Below are positions 63,656 through 64,000 of a stretch of DNA of 64,000 bases, piece by piece. The stretch is taken from the NCBI RefSeq assembly GCF_012844455.2, contig NZ_JABBCQ020000016.1:62001-126000 (forward strand), written 5' to 3'. A model generated the notes under the pieces. That model saw nothing but the letters and a program-made list of their open reading frames with translations. It did not search any database and had not been told where the DNA came from. The DNA is from Comamonas suwonensis. Its GTDB lineage: Bacteria > Pseudomonadota > Gammaproteobacteria > Burkholderiales > Burkholderiaceae_C. Both the position numbers and the translations under genes were made by a program. Each line of letters opens with the position of its first letter. The stretch's first letter is position 1.

Positions 63656-64000
63656 GGCACCAAGTCGCACCACCGCGTGGGGCGCTTCTCGGACATCAGC
63701 ATGTCCAAGGAGTACAGCGACCGCATCGAGGCCATCAACTTCAGCCTGGACCACGACGACGGCCAGAGCCACCGCGACCTGACCGGCGCGGACGTGATCC
63801 TGGTCGGCGTGTCGCGCAGCGGCAAGACGCCCACCAGCCTGTACCTGGCCATGCAGCACGGGCTGAAGGTGGCCAACTACCCGCTGATCCCCGAGGACTT
63901 CGAGCGCCGCCAGCTCCCTCCCGCGCTGGTGCCGCACCGCAAGAAGATCTTCGGCCTGACCATCGACCCGCAGCGCCTGTCGCAGATCCGCAACGAGCGC
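63656..64000 (+). pseudogene. ppsR: PEP synthetase regulatory protein PpsR, 5' end lost, 3' end beyond window
   Basis: 115 codons with no stop, running off the right edge. [24 protein letters not shown], the P-loop [15 protein letters not shown] and [15 protein letters not shown] identify the PpsR bifunctional kinase/pyrophosphorylase. About 120 N-terminal residues are replaced by the IS terminus. An ATG at 63632 in the IS gives an in-frame fusion start (MRLNFLSV). The P-loop half remains. Confidence 0.9.

Overview
The window reads as the chromosome of a Comamonas-type betaproteobacterium (Burkholderiales, Comamonadaceae). Evidence: a 3-beta/17-beta-hydroxysteroid dehydrogenase very like the Comamonas testosteroni enzyme as I remember it, a PhaR regulator, several Bug-type solute receptors, a TIGR04438 small Trp-rich protein, and dispersed repeats built on the core AAGCGCAAGCAGCTAT. 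Organism and family names come from reading the sequence and from memory; no database was searched.

Layout. 1-5 kb: a polyamine/membrane module (DUF4178, DUF350, membrane aminopropyltransferase, translationally coupled Tat-type flavoprotein). 5-8.5 kb: degenerate HD-GYP protein, retropepsin-like protease, YajQ, MurB. 9-12.4 kb: phaR, a DUF1329 gene and the steroid dehydrogenase, followed by two identical tRNA-Ser(GGA) genes. 12.7-17 kb: SPFH/NfeD pair and a basic amino acid decarboxylase with a histone-H1-like tail. 17-21.3 kb: IclR regulator divergent from HMG-CoA lyase, class III CoA-transferase and a Bug receptor, probably one organic-acid catabolic unit. 21.4-24 kb: periplasmic-type ATP DNA ligase, Cu/Zn superoxide dismutase, FabI. 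24.2-29.9 kb: yejABEF-type peptide ABC transporter. 30-32.3 kb: a 53-residue basic protein, CbpM/CbpA and a thioredoxin-like protein. 32.3-40.7 kb: rimP-nusA-infB-rbfA-truB-typA with a terminator-like hairpin in the leader. 40.8-44 kb: polar amino-acid ABC transporter. 44-50.4 kb: cytochrome c, TIGR04438, ilvD, Bug receptor, lgt, malonyl-CoA decarboxylase.

From 50.5 kb to the right edge the window is accessory and rearranged. A Bug receptor gene is cut by a 288-bp Tn3-derived miniature element (both 38-bp inverted repeats present, no target duplication), followed by an IS91-family element. A type IV pilus minor-pilin operon (pilE-fimT-pilV-pilW-pilX-pilY1), a DUF7691-like gene and anmK follow, then a second, 5'-truncated IS91 element that shares 1,229 identical bases with the first and then abruptly diverges. 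The second element joins the 3' stub of an unknown gene to the 3' part of ppsR. Genes in this segment are visibly richer in G+C than the left 50 kb, which suggests import or IS91-driven shuffling; a misassembly across the repeat must also be excluded.

The most unusual single signal is a heptanucleotide tandem repeat (about 7.6 copies) inside the 5' reading frame of pilE, which could act as a phase-variation switch. Other points of interest are the polyamine module, the H1-tailed decarboxylase, the candidate PhaR operators, the proposed HMG-type catabolic operon, and dispersed repeats that have entered or border reading frames.
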